In this document: in pieces, positions 32,501-44,378 of the stretch
How positions within the stretch are numbered: position 1 is the stretch's first letter
Layout of the letters: every line of letters starts with the position of its first letter
NCBI RefSeq assembly: GCF_010183535.1
Contig: NC_071328.1
Coordinates: forward strand, 11,532,001 to 11,596,000
Direction of reading: 5' to 3'
Length of the DNA stretch: 64,000 nt
From: Caenorhabditis remanei
Lineage: Eukaryota; Nematoda; Chromadorea; Rhabditida; Rhabditidae
Made by a program: the position numbers and the translations under genes
The notes under the pieces: generated by a model
Seen by the model: only the letters and a program-made list of their open reading frames with translations
What the model was told of the DNA's origin: nothing
Databases searched by the model: none

Positions 32501-35500
32501 AGGCGCACGCACAGAAAAATAAAATTATGCGCGAGGTCTCGGAGCGATTACCGTAATTACAGGGGAAACGTTGCAAAAGAAGCTCAAAATGAAAAATTCG
32601 GTGCACTTTTAAAAAGGGCAACGATTTACGAGGTGATAATTTAGTGTTTTCGCTATCAAAGTTTGTAATCAGCTTCCTCACATGAAAAATAGAGAAAGAG
32701 CCAGTGAGAAATACTCAGTGTGCCATCAGAGCATGATGGGTCAATGATTCACCATTTTCATACAACCTCTTACGATTTTACAGTTTTTTGGTACCGTAAT
32801 CCACTGCAGTAAAACAAACATTACACACGTTTTGTTTCTACTGGGGAGAAAGAAAAATTGGGGGAGGGATAGATGAGAAACGATCGTTTCTCGACAACGA
32901 CGATTCAATTAGGCGAGAGAAAGTGAAAAAATTGAAAAAAGGAAAAGGGTATCTAATAACTACGGCTGTTCTTCTCTCTATCATCACCATAACCATCAGC
33001 AGCGGCAACGGCCCGAAAAAAAGAAGAAAAACGAAGAAGGCGACGCCGACTGCTGGGTCGCTGATAAGAGATGGAATAGAGAGACGGGAAAGAAGGAGTA
33101 AGAGCTCTCCTCTCCACAAAAGAGCCCCAATGCATAAGCACAACTACTGATAACAAGCAAGCTATGGAGAAGGGAAGAAGGAGAAAAGGGTGACATGGCG
33201 AGAGAAACGAGAGGAAGTAGGAAATAGAGAAACCAGGTCGATATGCATATTCCATATATGATGGTTGCCAAGTGAGCCGACAACGGGAGCGAGCAGGTGG
33301 AGAAGGAGAAAAAGAAGAAGAAGAAGAAGAAGCGGCAGCAGGAGCAGATGAAGAGAGAGCTGATTGGGAAAGGGAAAGAGGAAAAAGAAACGATGCGTCC
33401 ATCTCATTTTCCGCCTCTCTCCATCTAGTAGAATGGGCACAATAGATGGATGGACATACACGGTGAGACGAGAAGAAGGGGAAGAAGAGGTGAGCGCCAA
33501 GCCTAGGAGCGAAGCTCGTAGAATATTAGGGGGCGGAGTCATAACCGAGTTTTGATAGTCACGGGAAAGAAAGGGAGACAACGACTCTGTGGTTGACGAC
33601 GACGTACATGAGAGGGTGAGTCGGGAAGGCGGGCGCCCTATATACCTCATTATTATATACAGCTAGCCCCGTGCGCTGCTCACCGGAGGAGAGCCGCGCT
33701 TCTCGAAGCGACAACGGTGGTGGAAGGAAGAAGTAGAAGACGTGACTGCCGGGGAAAGAGGACGAAGCAGAAGACGGTGCGACAATGGCGATGTCATAGA
33801 AACCGAATCTAGTGCCGCCTCTTTCCGCTACGAATATAGCTAATAGAAATTGTACTCCCCACGACGAATATTCCTATTCCATATTTTGTATTTTATCTTT
33901 TTTGAACATGCAAGAATTTCACAGGTACGTGTTTTTTAAATCCTCCAGGGCATTTTTTGCACTTTTAATCATGAACTAACCTGGATAAGGACCTGGCGGT
34001 CCGGGTGGTCCCGGCGGTGGTAATCCACTACCTCCCGGTGCTCCGGGTTGGGCCTTCTGATCTCCTCCTTGTTGGGCTGCGGCGGCTGCAGCCACTGCCG
34101 CAGCTGCCGCCGCGCCTCCAGGTTCACGTTTTCGTTGTCTCTTCATTTTATCCGCAAAAGCCACCTCATCCTCCGGATTTCGTCCGGTTTCTCGACACTC
34201 TAACATAAGTAAATGTTTTTGGTAGTGTTTTCGAAGTTGGTATCCGGCAGCTGAGGATTCAGCCAGATCTGGATTCGCCTCAGTACATAGATTCTTCCAG
34301 TATTTATCCTTCGTCACTTGTTGAAATCCACCTTTCGCCCTCACTCCTATATAGAGTCGATGTAGATCAATACTTTGTTTTGACACTTGTGGGACCTGAA
34401 ACTGTGAACAGTTGGTTGACTCATCTATTTTCCTTCTCTATTCTATTCAGTTACCATAGTGATCGGCTCTCCGCCATTTCGTTCACAAAAGTCGATTAGT
34501 CTCTCGAAAAACATTCTTCTCTCGTGCATCACATGAATAGGATTGTGATGAGTGACAGGACCGACAAGCTTCTCCAACAGCTCCGCTTTGCTCAAAACTT
34601 TTCCAGACGCTCGCGGTGTTTCGGATGGAGTGGAAGGTGTGGCGGATGCTGAAATCCCTATTATTTTTGATTGGATGTTCAACCAGAGAGTGTAAGATTT
34701 AGACATTGTAAGGAAGCCAATCTTTTTGTTGTATAGTAAGTTTTCTATAATTAGGTTCACTAGTACAAATAGTATGTAGTACACAAAAAAAAGAAATGAA
34801 CCTAATGAGTTAGCTCCTTTTTTAAACAGCGTAGATTTCTGAAACTTACCACTTGCTGATGCTTGTTGCGCCGGCGCCTGCGGTGTATGTGGGGGCGCTG
34901 GCGACATTATTTGTGGAGGTTGAGGTGTCTGTTGTGGTGGCATTTTTGTCCCACTCGGTTTCTCGTCCAACGATTCCTCAGCTATCGACGAAGCCGATGG
35001 TGATGGAATCGGCTGCGACGATGATGAGGGTGTCGTCGGATTCCCATTCGGTCCTTCTTTCGTTGGTGGAACTCCAGCTCGAGCCGCCGCCTGAGCTTGT
35101 TGTTGTTGTGCTGCCCATTCGGTCGGTGTTGGTCCGGGTGGCATTCGTACCATGTCACCTGGTCCCATCATTGGCGGTCTCATCATTTGTGGTGGATAAC
35201 CATAAGCTCCCGCAGGTGGAGGATATCCATATGCGTGTGGCGGTGGTGGAGGATATCCGGGATGATGACGGGGTGGCATGCCGTATGGAGGATATCCAGG
35301 CGGATAACCGGGTGGCATCTGATGTTCTGCTCCAGGCGGTGGAGGCCTCCAATCCATTGGAGGCATTCCGGGATGTGGGGGATGATGTCCTGGAGGGGGT
35401 GCAAAACTGTTCGGCGGCACATTCGGAGGATGTTGTGGTGGTTGAGGATGATGAGGTTGTGGCGGTTGCTGCTGCTGTTGTGGCGGATGTTGGTGTTGTT

Positions 35501-38500
35501 GGGGTGGAGGTACGATTTGAGGTTGAGGAGGAGTGGGTGGCGGAGCATTTGATACAGATGCAGGAGCCGATTCATCTTTTTTGGGACCTCCACCTCCATG
35601 CGCTACTTCAGCTACCGAAGCAGCGTATTTGTCAGCATCTTCACCCTGAAAATATCAAGTTGGGGTTACTGTAGTTTTAACATTTTCTCGTGTCTTCTCA
35701 ATTTTTTCCGCCGCAATCTCTTTTTCTCCTTCCACTATTCAGTTCAATGAGCATATTCTCAATTTTTGCTGTCAACATCCCATATCTCATTAGCCTTGTC
35801 CCTTATCACAAGCTCATTAGGCTCTCTTTTTCCATCGTACCGCTTCGCCATTTCATACGCTCAGCTTCACCTTATTTTCGAAAAGGCACAAGGATGGAAG
35901 GGCGTAGTCGCGTCATAGGATTGCAGATTATGAACGCGCGACGACGACGACGACGACGACGACGAAACCAGAGAGAAGGATTAGCCGTATATTCATGGTA
36001 GTGGTGAAGAGGGGCTATTTTCAATCATCCATTTCATCAGATATATGAATATAGACGTATTCTATAAAGTACACACACGAAAGAGCGCGATGGTGATTAA
36101 GGTATTATCGTAGGAGGCTCACAACCAGGAAGGCGAGGGAGAGCGGATGTAGTTTGGATTTGGCCATAGGGCAGCCTACACATTTCAAATTTCGAATCTA
36201 GCATTACTAGAGGGGGTATAATCAGAATCATGAGCTCAGGAGATTCTAGAGTTTTCGCCGGTAAACAAGTAATTAGATGGAATTTTGGTAAATGAATGCA
36301 AACTTCTGATTTTGAATTCCCTAGGGACTTGTGGATAATGATCAAAACATGATCATCCACATATGCAAGATGAGCAACATTCAAAAAGTCTACAAAATCG
36401 ACTAGGAACACTTTCGACTATGGAGATTCCGATTTCTGTGATGAGAATTTGTTGAGATACTGGAAAGTTTCGGAATTGTGGTTTCTTATAGTTGACGCTA
36501 TTCTTGGTAAGGTATACAGAGCTTCTGAAGCTACTCCCTTCTTGACTCCCTGATAAAATTAAACCTGCTCATATTCTAGACTTTCACATTCCAGCTGTTG
36601 GACATTTTGAACCTCAGGTTTCCTTCTCATACTCCATGTGTCTATTTCTAACCAATAAACAATCTCTCTCGTTTTCCGTCAGACCGAGTCCATCAGACCG
36701 GAGAGAGTCATCATCATCATCGGTCATTACAAAAACAAACAACATGAGAGAAAGGTTCGAGAGGCGGTCAGTCTGAAGAAGAGAGAGTATGAGACTTAGA
36801 TGATTAATCACATCATTCTATTTCCGCATGTCGTCTATTTCTCCATTATGTTTGTCTCTCGTTTCTCATTGTCGGAAGGAAAAAGAGTGATGGCTTGTTT
36901 ATTTCATATGCCTCCCCCTTCCCCCTCCTTCAACTTCTCTGTGTAATCTTTGGTCATTCGTCACTTTCCCAGGCCTCCCCTTTTTTTCATTTTTCTCCAA
37001 TCGAGAGGAGGACAGCAGAAGAAGAAAAAGAAAAAGAAAAAGGGGACACCTCTTCTCCGAGACGAAACCAAAGTGACGTCATCACGAAACGTGTGTTTCG
37101 TTTCCGATGTGATCGTCGGTCTTTCTATATTCTTCCGCTTAAGAGAGTGAGAGTGAGGAGAAATAGAGGAGAAAGTAAAACATATCTATTCATAGTGACA
37201 GATAGCTAAGACCTCTTTTCTGAACGAAGCAGAGCTTCTGCTGAGGCTGATGAGAGAGTACAACTTCTCGACGTCATCACGAGGTGTCCGTGTGAAGGTG
37301 TCCATGCTTCTCCAAAACACAACGAAAGCAGTGTCTCTTTTTGTGTGCGTATGTGCTTGACGATGGGAAGCAAGCACATAAAAAAGGAAAAAGGAGAAGG
37401 CAAAGAAGAGGTCTCCTTTTTCAGTCTTTCCCGATTTTCGGGCAACGCGTATGTTTCTTTTTTCCAACTCTCCATATTTTATTCGTATATGTTTGACACT
37501 TTTTTCCCTCTAGGCTAGAAGTTGAGAATCCTTTCAGTTTTTCATAGAAACGTCCGGTATTTCAGTTTATACCGTAACCTCTCTCATGTGCCGTATACTG
37601 TAGCAGCCTGACGAGATCTGATTTCGAACTCAGCCAGATAAGTCGTCCGAGAACCTTAAACCGAATTGACAACTTCCTAGCTAACCACAATCCTAACTTC
37701 CCTTCCTTCGCAAGTAACCATGCAAATACGCTCCATTATATAAATAGTATCATCTAAAACTTTCGTGTTTTCTAAAAATCTTTGGTTTTTTGAAACTGTC
37801 AGCAAATTTTCCGTTCCAAATATTTCCGAAATTTCCAAAATCGAAAAAATTGAAGTTTCAGACTCCGAATTTAGCAATGGAGCGTGTTTGCATAAGCATG
37901 TTTTTAACTCCCGTGTTCGTTGGCCCACGCCTTGGCTCATTAAATCATTCTACTCTCCTTATCTCACTCTCTCAAATTCTTATAAAAAATGGTTTCGTGA
38001 TCATAATCATTATCAATTGAAATTGATACTCTATCACTTTCCGAAAAGTCGAAAATTAGTGTGACGAAGACTCATAGAATGATGTCTCTAAACTCTCTAC
38101 TCTTTTCCATGTTATTTCCGTCCCCCATCGCTTTTGGCTTCCCCCGTTCCTTTTCATTTTTACCCCACCCTCCGTGTGTATGTGTGTCCGTCCCGTCATG
38201 CGGGGCTGGCGTCGCCTTCGTCGCTGTCTTTTTCAAAAACCGAACGATAGACGACCACAAGAAATATCACTGGAAATTGAGAGAGTCGCCGCAGAATTTG
38301 CGCTGTGTGTACAGAATATATAGGGGGAGAGAGAAACGAGCGACGACTGCTGCGACCCCGTCGTCCATTCTCTTCACAAACCGATGCGACGAGAGAGTGT
38401 ACACATTAGAGAGAGTCGTGACAGATCAGACGCTGATATAGTATCCCAAGTGAGGAGAGTACCGTTTTCCGAAGGCCACGGCCTCACTAGACAACTAAGT

Positions 38501-38990
38501 GAGAGAGTGTACGAATCAGCGAGACGCAGAGCTCCTTTGACAACTAAACGAAGAAGGGGGAGACAGATGGCCTAGTCACAAGCGAATCGAGACGGAGAGA
38601 AAAAGTATTCAAACGCAGCAGCCAGCAGCGACCTTCTTCTTCTTTTGCTTCCTCCCCTCGATCATCATCGCCCTCCCATTTTCCATTCGAGTGGTTAGAC
38701 AACGCGGAAATAGTGGGAAAGATGAAGAGATATAGAGGAATGAGTGATTTTCGGATTTTGTTGCAGAAAAAAAAGAGAACACGAAGAGGAAGACGTCGGT
38801 TGTCCTGTTTTTACCCTTTTCTGTGGATGCGCCGGCGACTCATCACTTCTCGGTGTCTGGTCTTCTGTGGTTGATTCATTTGATGTAGTTGGCTGGAAAT
38901 ATATCAATTTTACAGCATTCAAAATTTCAGAAGTCAACCTACCTTTTCTTCACTTGTCTCTGTTCCAACAGCATTTTCATCTCCCGGCAT
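26550..38990 (-). CDS. let-526: SWI/SNF subunit BAF250/ARID1/Osa homologue
   Basis: DNA-binding, signature subunit of the BAF-type SWI/SNF remodeller; nuclear. Exons (minus): 38943-38990, 38815-38892, 34850-35645, 34455-34648, 33981-34395, 30867-31307, 29589-30791, 28840-29480, 27710-28764, 27351-27660, 26763-27269, 26550-26687; about 1,941 residues, all phases agreeing. The N-terminal part is Pro/Gly/Gln-rich. The ARID spans 34648-34100 (FFERLIDFCERNGGEPIT, LYIGVRAKGGFQQVTKDKYW, LRKHYQKHLLMLE). A second Pro/Gln/Gly-rich block follows, then the BAF250_C armadillo-like domain from about 29230 to 26900 (RRLIMSLRSGLEAEAIWAIN, IPVSLLKRVTREH). The tail is acidic. The start ATG at 38990 lies in an exon preceded by possible 5' UTR exon 39083-39212. 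The acceptor at 31308 (TCTCAAAG) is weak but needed for frame. An internal first exon at 33684-33797 suggests a second isoform. Confidence 0.93.
31308..33980 (-). other. Large let-526 intron containing a candidate internal promoter
   Basis: A 2.7-kb intron between the ARID exon and the downstream Pro/Gln-rich exon, against about 50 nt for most others. It contains GC-richer, purine-rich (plus strand) sequence from 32850 to 33830 and a candidate alternative first coding exon at 33684-33797. Open frames on either strand across the purine-rich block are low-complexity. No other gene is supported. Confidence 0.55.
33684..33797 (-). CDS. Candidate alternative first exon of let-526 (ARID-less isoform)
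   Basis: ATG at 33797 opens 38 codons (MTSPLSHRLLLRPLSPAVTS then a Ser/His/Arg-rich end) ending exactly at a good donor, CTCCG then GTGAGC. Joining it in phase 0 to the acceptor GACTAACAG at 31339 continues as HRVLTSVLLKVSTRGKRGG, straight into the let-526 frame. The product would lack the ARID and keep the BAF250_C domain. The acceptor at 31339 cannot be used by the ARID exon, because that would hit a stop, so the alternative first exon explains a good acceptor otherwise unused. Transcript evidence is lacking. Confidence 0.5.
35646..38814 (-). other. Large first-part intron of let-526
   Basis: A 3.2-kb intron with no supported coding exon. It includes a CGA/GAC triplet run at about 35938-35966, a perfect CRE palindrome TGACGTCA at 37074-37081 with a related copy near 37270, and a GA/CG-rich block at 38200-38650 resembling promoter-proximal worm DNA. 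Plus-strand frames are artefacts of the purine bias. Confidence 0.55.
35937..35966. repeat. CGA trinucleotide microsatellite
   Basis: About nine consecutive CGA units in the large let-526 intron. A shorter one occurs at about 41752-41770. Confidence 0.85.
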
Positions 38991-41900
38991 GTTCTCTGTT
39001 TCAGTGTTCTCCTTTCTGGAAATCGGAAAATTACAGTTTTTTTTTTTTGAAAAATTGGAAAAAAAAAATTCAAAAAACTCACATAATACGCCGGCTCAAC
39101 CATCAATTTGATGTGTACTGTAGACAATTCAAATTGTTTTTTTTTATTTCCCTCGTCTCCCGTGCTGAACGAGTTTTGGAGACACAGCACGGCCTGGCAG
39201 GGATTTCTTTGTCTGCAAAAAATTTAAATTTAAATTTGAAAGTTTTCGCGGGTGAAGAGAACGAGATTGAGAAATTCAGGTTACGGTAGTCTTCAGAAAA
39301 TTGGGGTTTTGAGAATGATAAAAGAAACGGAGGGGTTAATTTTCAAAGTTGAAAACAGTTTTTCTTTCAGAATTTTGATCTACCGTAACTTTTTCAAAAT
39401 TCCGGTAGAGCAATGTTGCTGAAATTTTGGCACATTTCTAGATGCTACGACTCAAAATTATTTTTAATACTGAATTTCGAAAAATTCTGAAGCTCAACAG
39501 GTCCATAAAAACAGTAAGAGACACAGAGAAAAACATTAGTTTCCTGTTATAACACAGTATCACTTCGCCCTCCTTTTTCACCTCTCGTTATCACCCAATT
39601 GATGTTGTCATAATGATCATAACCATAACCTCTCACTCCCTCTCATTATCACACAGTCATTCAACTGTTCGCGACACACAAAAAAACAAGGAAAGGGAGA
39701 GAGAGAAGGAGGTTATATAACAACAAAAGAGAACGAACCCTACGAGAGACAAGAAAATGTTGAAGAGACGCAGAAAACGGAAGGAAGAAGAAGCAAATGA
39801 ACTTTCTTCAGAGAGAGAGAAACATATTTGAGTAGTTTAATGGAACAACACCTTATTTTTGGGAGCGTGGGAAACAAATGAACGATGATAAGAAAAGTGA
39901 AAACGAAGAATCATTTTTTGTTTGAATCTCTGCGTTTATGAACTTCTCCTATTTTTCTTTGATTTAATTTTCTAAATTGACAGAGCTTAATCGAGTTGAT
40001 AGAGACCTACCTACCGTAATCCTACTTCTATTTGGAAATTGCTCCGCGTTGATTTTATATAGTATTTCAATGAGAAGATAGGGTTGAGAAATTGATTCAT
40101 GAAAATTATAATATACGGATAGGAATGAAATTTAAGAAATTTGCTTAATTTTTTAAACCAAAAATATTATTTTGAAATTGTTTTTTTTTTAATTTCAGAG
40201 TTGGTTATATAGAAAACCGACAGTTTTGGGTATAAATGAAGCCAAAAAGGCTTTTTTGGTTAATCTATTGTAATTACAAGTCGAAACAAAAAAATTACCT
40301 GACTTTCAAGATTGGAATTCAAAAAAATAGTTTTTTGGTTACAAAAAAGTAATGCACTAGTTTATTTCTTTCACATATTTACTGAACAAGATAATTTTCT
40401 GAAAAAGAAAAGTTGTAAAACGAAAAGTATCAAATTTAAAGTTTCGGGCAAAAAATGTTGCATTTTCTTCGTAAAAAAACATTAGATTTAGTACTAGATG
40501 CATTTTAATGGGAAATCAAAGAATCAAAATGTAGTTTTACAGAGTTTTCTCATTGAATTATTCGAAAAATCGAGTAGAAAAATGATGAAAATGTTATTGT
40601 TGAAATATCGAATTGCGTACAATTTTGAACGGTAGATCAAAAAAATTTCAAAAATTGAAAAGAAAACCGTAGAATTTGCTTTACATTGTTTTTTTTGGAT
40701 TCAACTATTGGGAATCTGCCGGTTATATGAATTTAACAACTGCAGACTATAAAACGTGAAAATAAACTTCAGATAAATGCACGATAATCTTTCAAAAGGG
40801 ATTTGTAATTATAAATTTGAATGTGGTTATTCAAAATAAAGTGTGTAAGCCAAAATATTTCAGATTCAATTTGAAAATAGAAGATACAAGTTATGACTTA
40901 GTTTCAGAAAAATATTTATAAAATGGATGAAAAATTAACTTCAGATTTTCAGGTACAAATTTAAAGCTGACATTTTTGATTTTACTGTTCGAATGAAAAA
41001 TGCCGAAACTTAGCGAAGCCAAAACCGAGTAACAAACGCTTCAAACCGTTTTGAACATGAAAGTGTCAGGTTTCGTGCAAGAAGACTATGTAATAACAGT
41101 AAACTATTCCGGACAAATATGAATTAATTTTTCTAAACAATTTAAAAAGTCAAAAAGTGGAAGAGAGACAAAAAAGATGAAGAGAGATAGGAGAAAAAAG
41201 AAAAGAAAACCGAGAGTCTCGTCGCGAACCCCTTTTCCTCCTCCTTCGTTTTCTTTTTTGCTGCTCTCCCATCATCACCCCATTTTTGATTGGCCACTGG
41301 TCAAGAGAGAAAGAGAGCGCGTCACATTGCATACATGCACATAGGGGAGCTCAGTACCAAAAAAAGAAAGGGGAGAGTGGACAACGACGACGACGGTGGA
41401 AAGAAGACGTCGTCGGGTTGGACCATGAAGAGAGGGAAGAGAAAGAGAGAAAGTAGGAAAAAGAGAGCTTCGGGAGGGTTTTGCAGCAAAAGAGAAAATG
41501 GGGAAGAGCGGCAGTGTCTCTCTCTATCTCTCTCCTTCTTTCCATTTCCCTCCCTTTTTCCTTTCTATGTGCCTTATTATGGTGGGGGGTTTTGTGTGTA
41601 TGTATGTGGGATGGTGTGGTGGACGTGAGTGTGCTTCGGGGGCCTCGGTCTCTAGGCCATCAGTCCTCGCTGCGTCTCCACACTCTCTCATCCATTCCCC
41701 ACTTCGTCCGTCCGTCCATTCAAATGACGGAAAGGGGCGGGCGCGAGGCGCGCCACGACGACGACGACGATTGAAGGGGGGAGAGAAAGAAAAGAAGAAA
41801 GAAGAGCGATGTGTGTGGAGGGAAACGAAGCGATGGGGAGGATGGAGAAAACCGACCGTCGCCGCCGCCGGGCCTTTCTTCTGCACACATAACTAGGATG

Positions 41901-42747
41901 AGAGTCAGATAAGTAGAGACCTGAATGGAGAGTGTATCGGAGAAGAGGCGCAGAGAGAGGTCTAAACACAGTATGCGAGAGACACACGCGAATAGAAAAG
42001 ACCGGGCGGGATGGTGTGTCACTCACACACACATTGCGAAATAGTGTTAAGAGAGAAGAGAGACGACTGCTCTAAACATCCATCGGTGGCCTCGCTTTTC
42101 TTCTACACACAGGGAGAGTCGATCGATTCGAAACGGCGGAGAAGAGGAAGAAGGAGGAGGCGAAAAGGGGTTCTTCCTCCTATTCTGAAGAAGAAGACGA
42201 CGACGTCGACGATGTTGGCGGCGGCGGCATCGGAGAAGAAGAAGACACTTTTCTAGTTCCTTCGGGCGCGCCACTCGTCTTGTTTCTTTTCTTTCTTCAG
42301 TGAGAAAGAAAGAAGAGGATGAACGATCAAAGTGAAATGGGCGGAGTCAATTGATCAAAGAGAGGAGTACTGTAGATAGAGAAACGACGAAAAGAAGTAC
42401 TTTGGTAGAATCGGAGGTGGTCAAAGAGTGGAAAGTCGAAATGAGTAGTTACCTTTGCAGTAGATCAATTATAGCTGTTTTTGTCCACAACACTCTGGAA
42501 CTACTAAAATTGAAATTCAGAATAGGAAAAATAACAGAAGAAATAGAATTCAAGGTACCTTACCTGAATCTGTAAAAAAAGATTATTTAAAACATCGAAG
42601 GAATATATTTTTTAAACTATTGTTATTATTGCTTTGAATCGTTGAGTTTTCGTAAATGCTTCAAGAGAGATAAATAAGATTTGATAGTTTTTGGGAACAA
42701 GAAAAAGTACATATGTACAAATATTGTGAGAATTGAAAAACGGTGAA
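38991..42747. other. let-526 upstream region and possible 5' UTR exons
   Basis: This 3.7-kb region separates the let-526 start and the next minus-strand gene. On the minus strand, 39083-39212 is bounded by a TTTTGCAG acceptor and GTGAGT donor and splices to the exon holding the let-526 ATG, but it has a stop in the needed frame, so it reads as 5' UTR. From 39220 to 41140 the sequence is plain AT-rich. From 41150 to 42350 it is strikingly G/A-rich on the plus strand with CGA/GAA triplets, probably the main promoter region. Confidence 0.45.
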
Positions 42748-43295
42748 CTATGAGTTTTGCTGAGCCCGTGGTCTTTTTCTCGTCGTTGAAGAAGACGTTG
42801 ATGGTTCGTTTGGATCTTCCAGTTCCTGATCAGAATCTGATACTGAGTGTTCTCGTTTCGTTCCTTTAGATGTTGTAGGTTCACTTGTCGTTGGTTCTTC
42901 TTTTGGCTAGAAATTAAAGAATACTTATGAAACTTTCAACTAATTACACATTTATAATTGGAAAGCTAGAAATTCTTCACGAAAAAGTATGAAGCATATT
43001 TATAGGCTCAACAACTTCAACGGTTACACCTACCTTATCAACATAATTCTTCTCCAAATGAGTCAGAAGAAACGGTGTTTTTGGGCCCTTAATTTTGAAG
43101 CACTCTCCATTATTCTCTCCTTCTACATTCCGGTGAACGACTGGCATTTTATCATCTGTTTTCTTTCCTAACTGGAAATGAAACTTTGCTTGACAACGGT
43201 ACTGAAATGCGTTCACTCACCTCTTTTTTTTCGCAATACTTTGAGAAGTTATCTGGATTTCGACACGGGAATGGTTTGCAAGTGGAATTTGGCAT
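42748..43295 (-). CDS. Small protein of unknown function, Cys-containing N terminus
   Basis: Exons (minus): 43221-43295, 43034-43171, 42748-42906; 123 residues, all phases agreeing. I do not recognise a family. The N terminus has three Cys (CKPFPCRNPDNFSKYC), followed by a conserved-looking core (FKIKGPKTPFLLTHLEKNY). The tail is Ser/Thr/Glu-rich and ends in a basic TTRKRPRAQ, a plausible nuclear signal. The ATG is 8 nt behind a TTTTATAG acceptor, so it can be trans-spliced. It lies upstream of let-526 on the same strand, but 3.7 kb away. Confidence 0.72.
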
Positions 43296-43748
43296 ATTGA
43301 GACCTATAAAATGAGCCGTTTATGAGAGAGCAATAATTTGATGGAAGGCAATGTGTAAATTATATGGCAAAAACACAAAAAATTTCAACGTGATTTTTAA
43401 AAAAATCTCCAGTTCTTATGTAAAAAAGAATGAAAGAATATGAATAGTCGGTTTTATTTGCATTTCTATTGTGAGAATCAATGTTCGAAAACGCCCTATG
43501 AAGAATTACATTGATTTTAATAGCGGGATGAACTTTCGGTGTTGCCATAGAGCATGAATGAGAAATAGAGAAATAGAGAAGATGGAGACAACCCTAAATT
43601 CAAATCCGAACCGAACAGGATGAGATGGAAACACTTTATTCACAAGAGAGAAAAACATGGGATTCAAAAAAGTAACCGGCGATCATTTTACTGAGAATAA
43701 ACGAAATCTATGATAAATAAACTATTGACATCTAACGAAAATCGATTT
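43296..43748. other. Intergenic, 453 bp
   Basis: It separates two minus-strand genes. The sequence is AT-rich; no coding exon, RNA gene or repeat is seen. Tandem GAAATAGAGA words occur near 43560. Confidence 0.55.
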
Positions 43749-44303
43749 CTACTGGAAAGTGTACCCTGACGTCTTTTCCGAAGAAGATGGTTGTCCAGAA
43801 GGTGTTCCAGACATAAAACCAGAATCTTCTTCGGTAAATGACGAAGAAATGGGCGGAGACGGGCGTCGGACACGTGGTGATTGTTGAAATTCTGAGGTCT
43901 CCCCAATTAATGGCTTGTAAGAAGTGAATGAATCGCCATAAGATGATGTTTCTTCAGTGGGGACTGAGTACGTGTAGTCGTATGGATTTGGTTTCTAGAA
44001 ATTCAAAAAAATTTGGCTAGTAATAAAAAAGAGACAAACCTCGGCTCTTTGAGGAGCATGAACTGGTTCTCGTTGATTCGTCTGCATTCTTGAAATAGAT
44101 GTTTCTCCGGCTCCACCTCGATTTTGCCGACGAATTTCATCATAGTTCGTGGCCGATTGAGCGAGATTATACTGAAAATTCATGTTTTGTAAACTCTTAT
44201 TATGACTTACATACCTTATTCCAAAGCTGATCAATTCTTGGTTTGATCCTGTCTCTACACGTGCCCATAAACATAAGATTCGAAGCAGTAAGGGAGCTGA
44301 AAA

Positions 44304-44378
<75 letters not shown>

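Noticed and set aside
32838..33650. Several 100-160 residue frames in the purine-rich block
   Set aside because: Ser/Leu/Phe or Lys/Arg/Glu low-complexity frames caused by strand bias in a let-526 intron; no donors or acceptors in matching phase, except the small exon reported separately.
34853..35674. A 273-residue plus-strand open frame
   Set aside because: It is antisense to the Pro-rich N-terminal let-526 exon, whose CCX-rich sequence lacks stops in reverse.
41290..42274. Overlapping frames on both strands in the let-526 upstream region
   Set aside because: The same purine-bias artefact; no conserved domain or plausible exon ends.
42748..42906. Last exon of the small gene as a distant 5' exon of let-526
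   Set aside because: Its PTTS-rich wording resembles the let-526 N terminus, but it ends in a stop codon and has no donor; the similarity is low-complexity.
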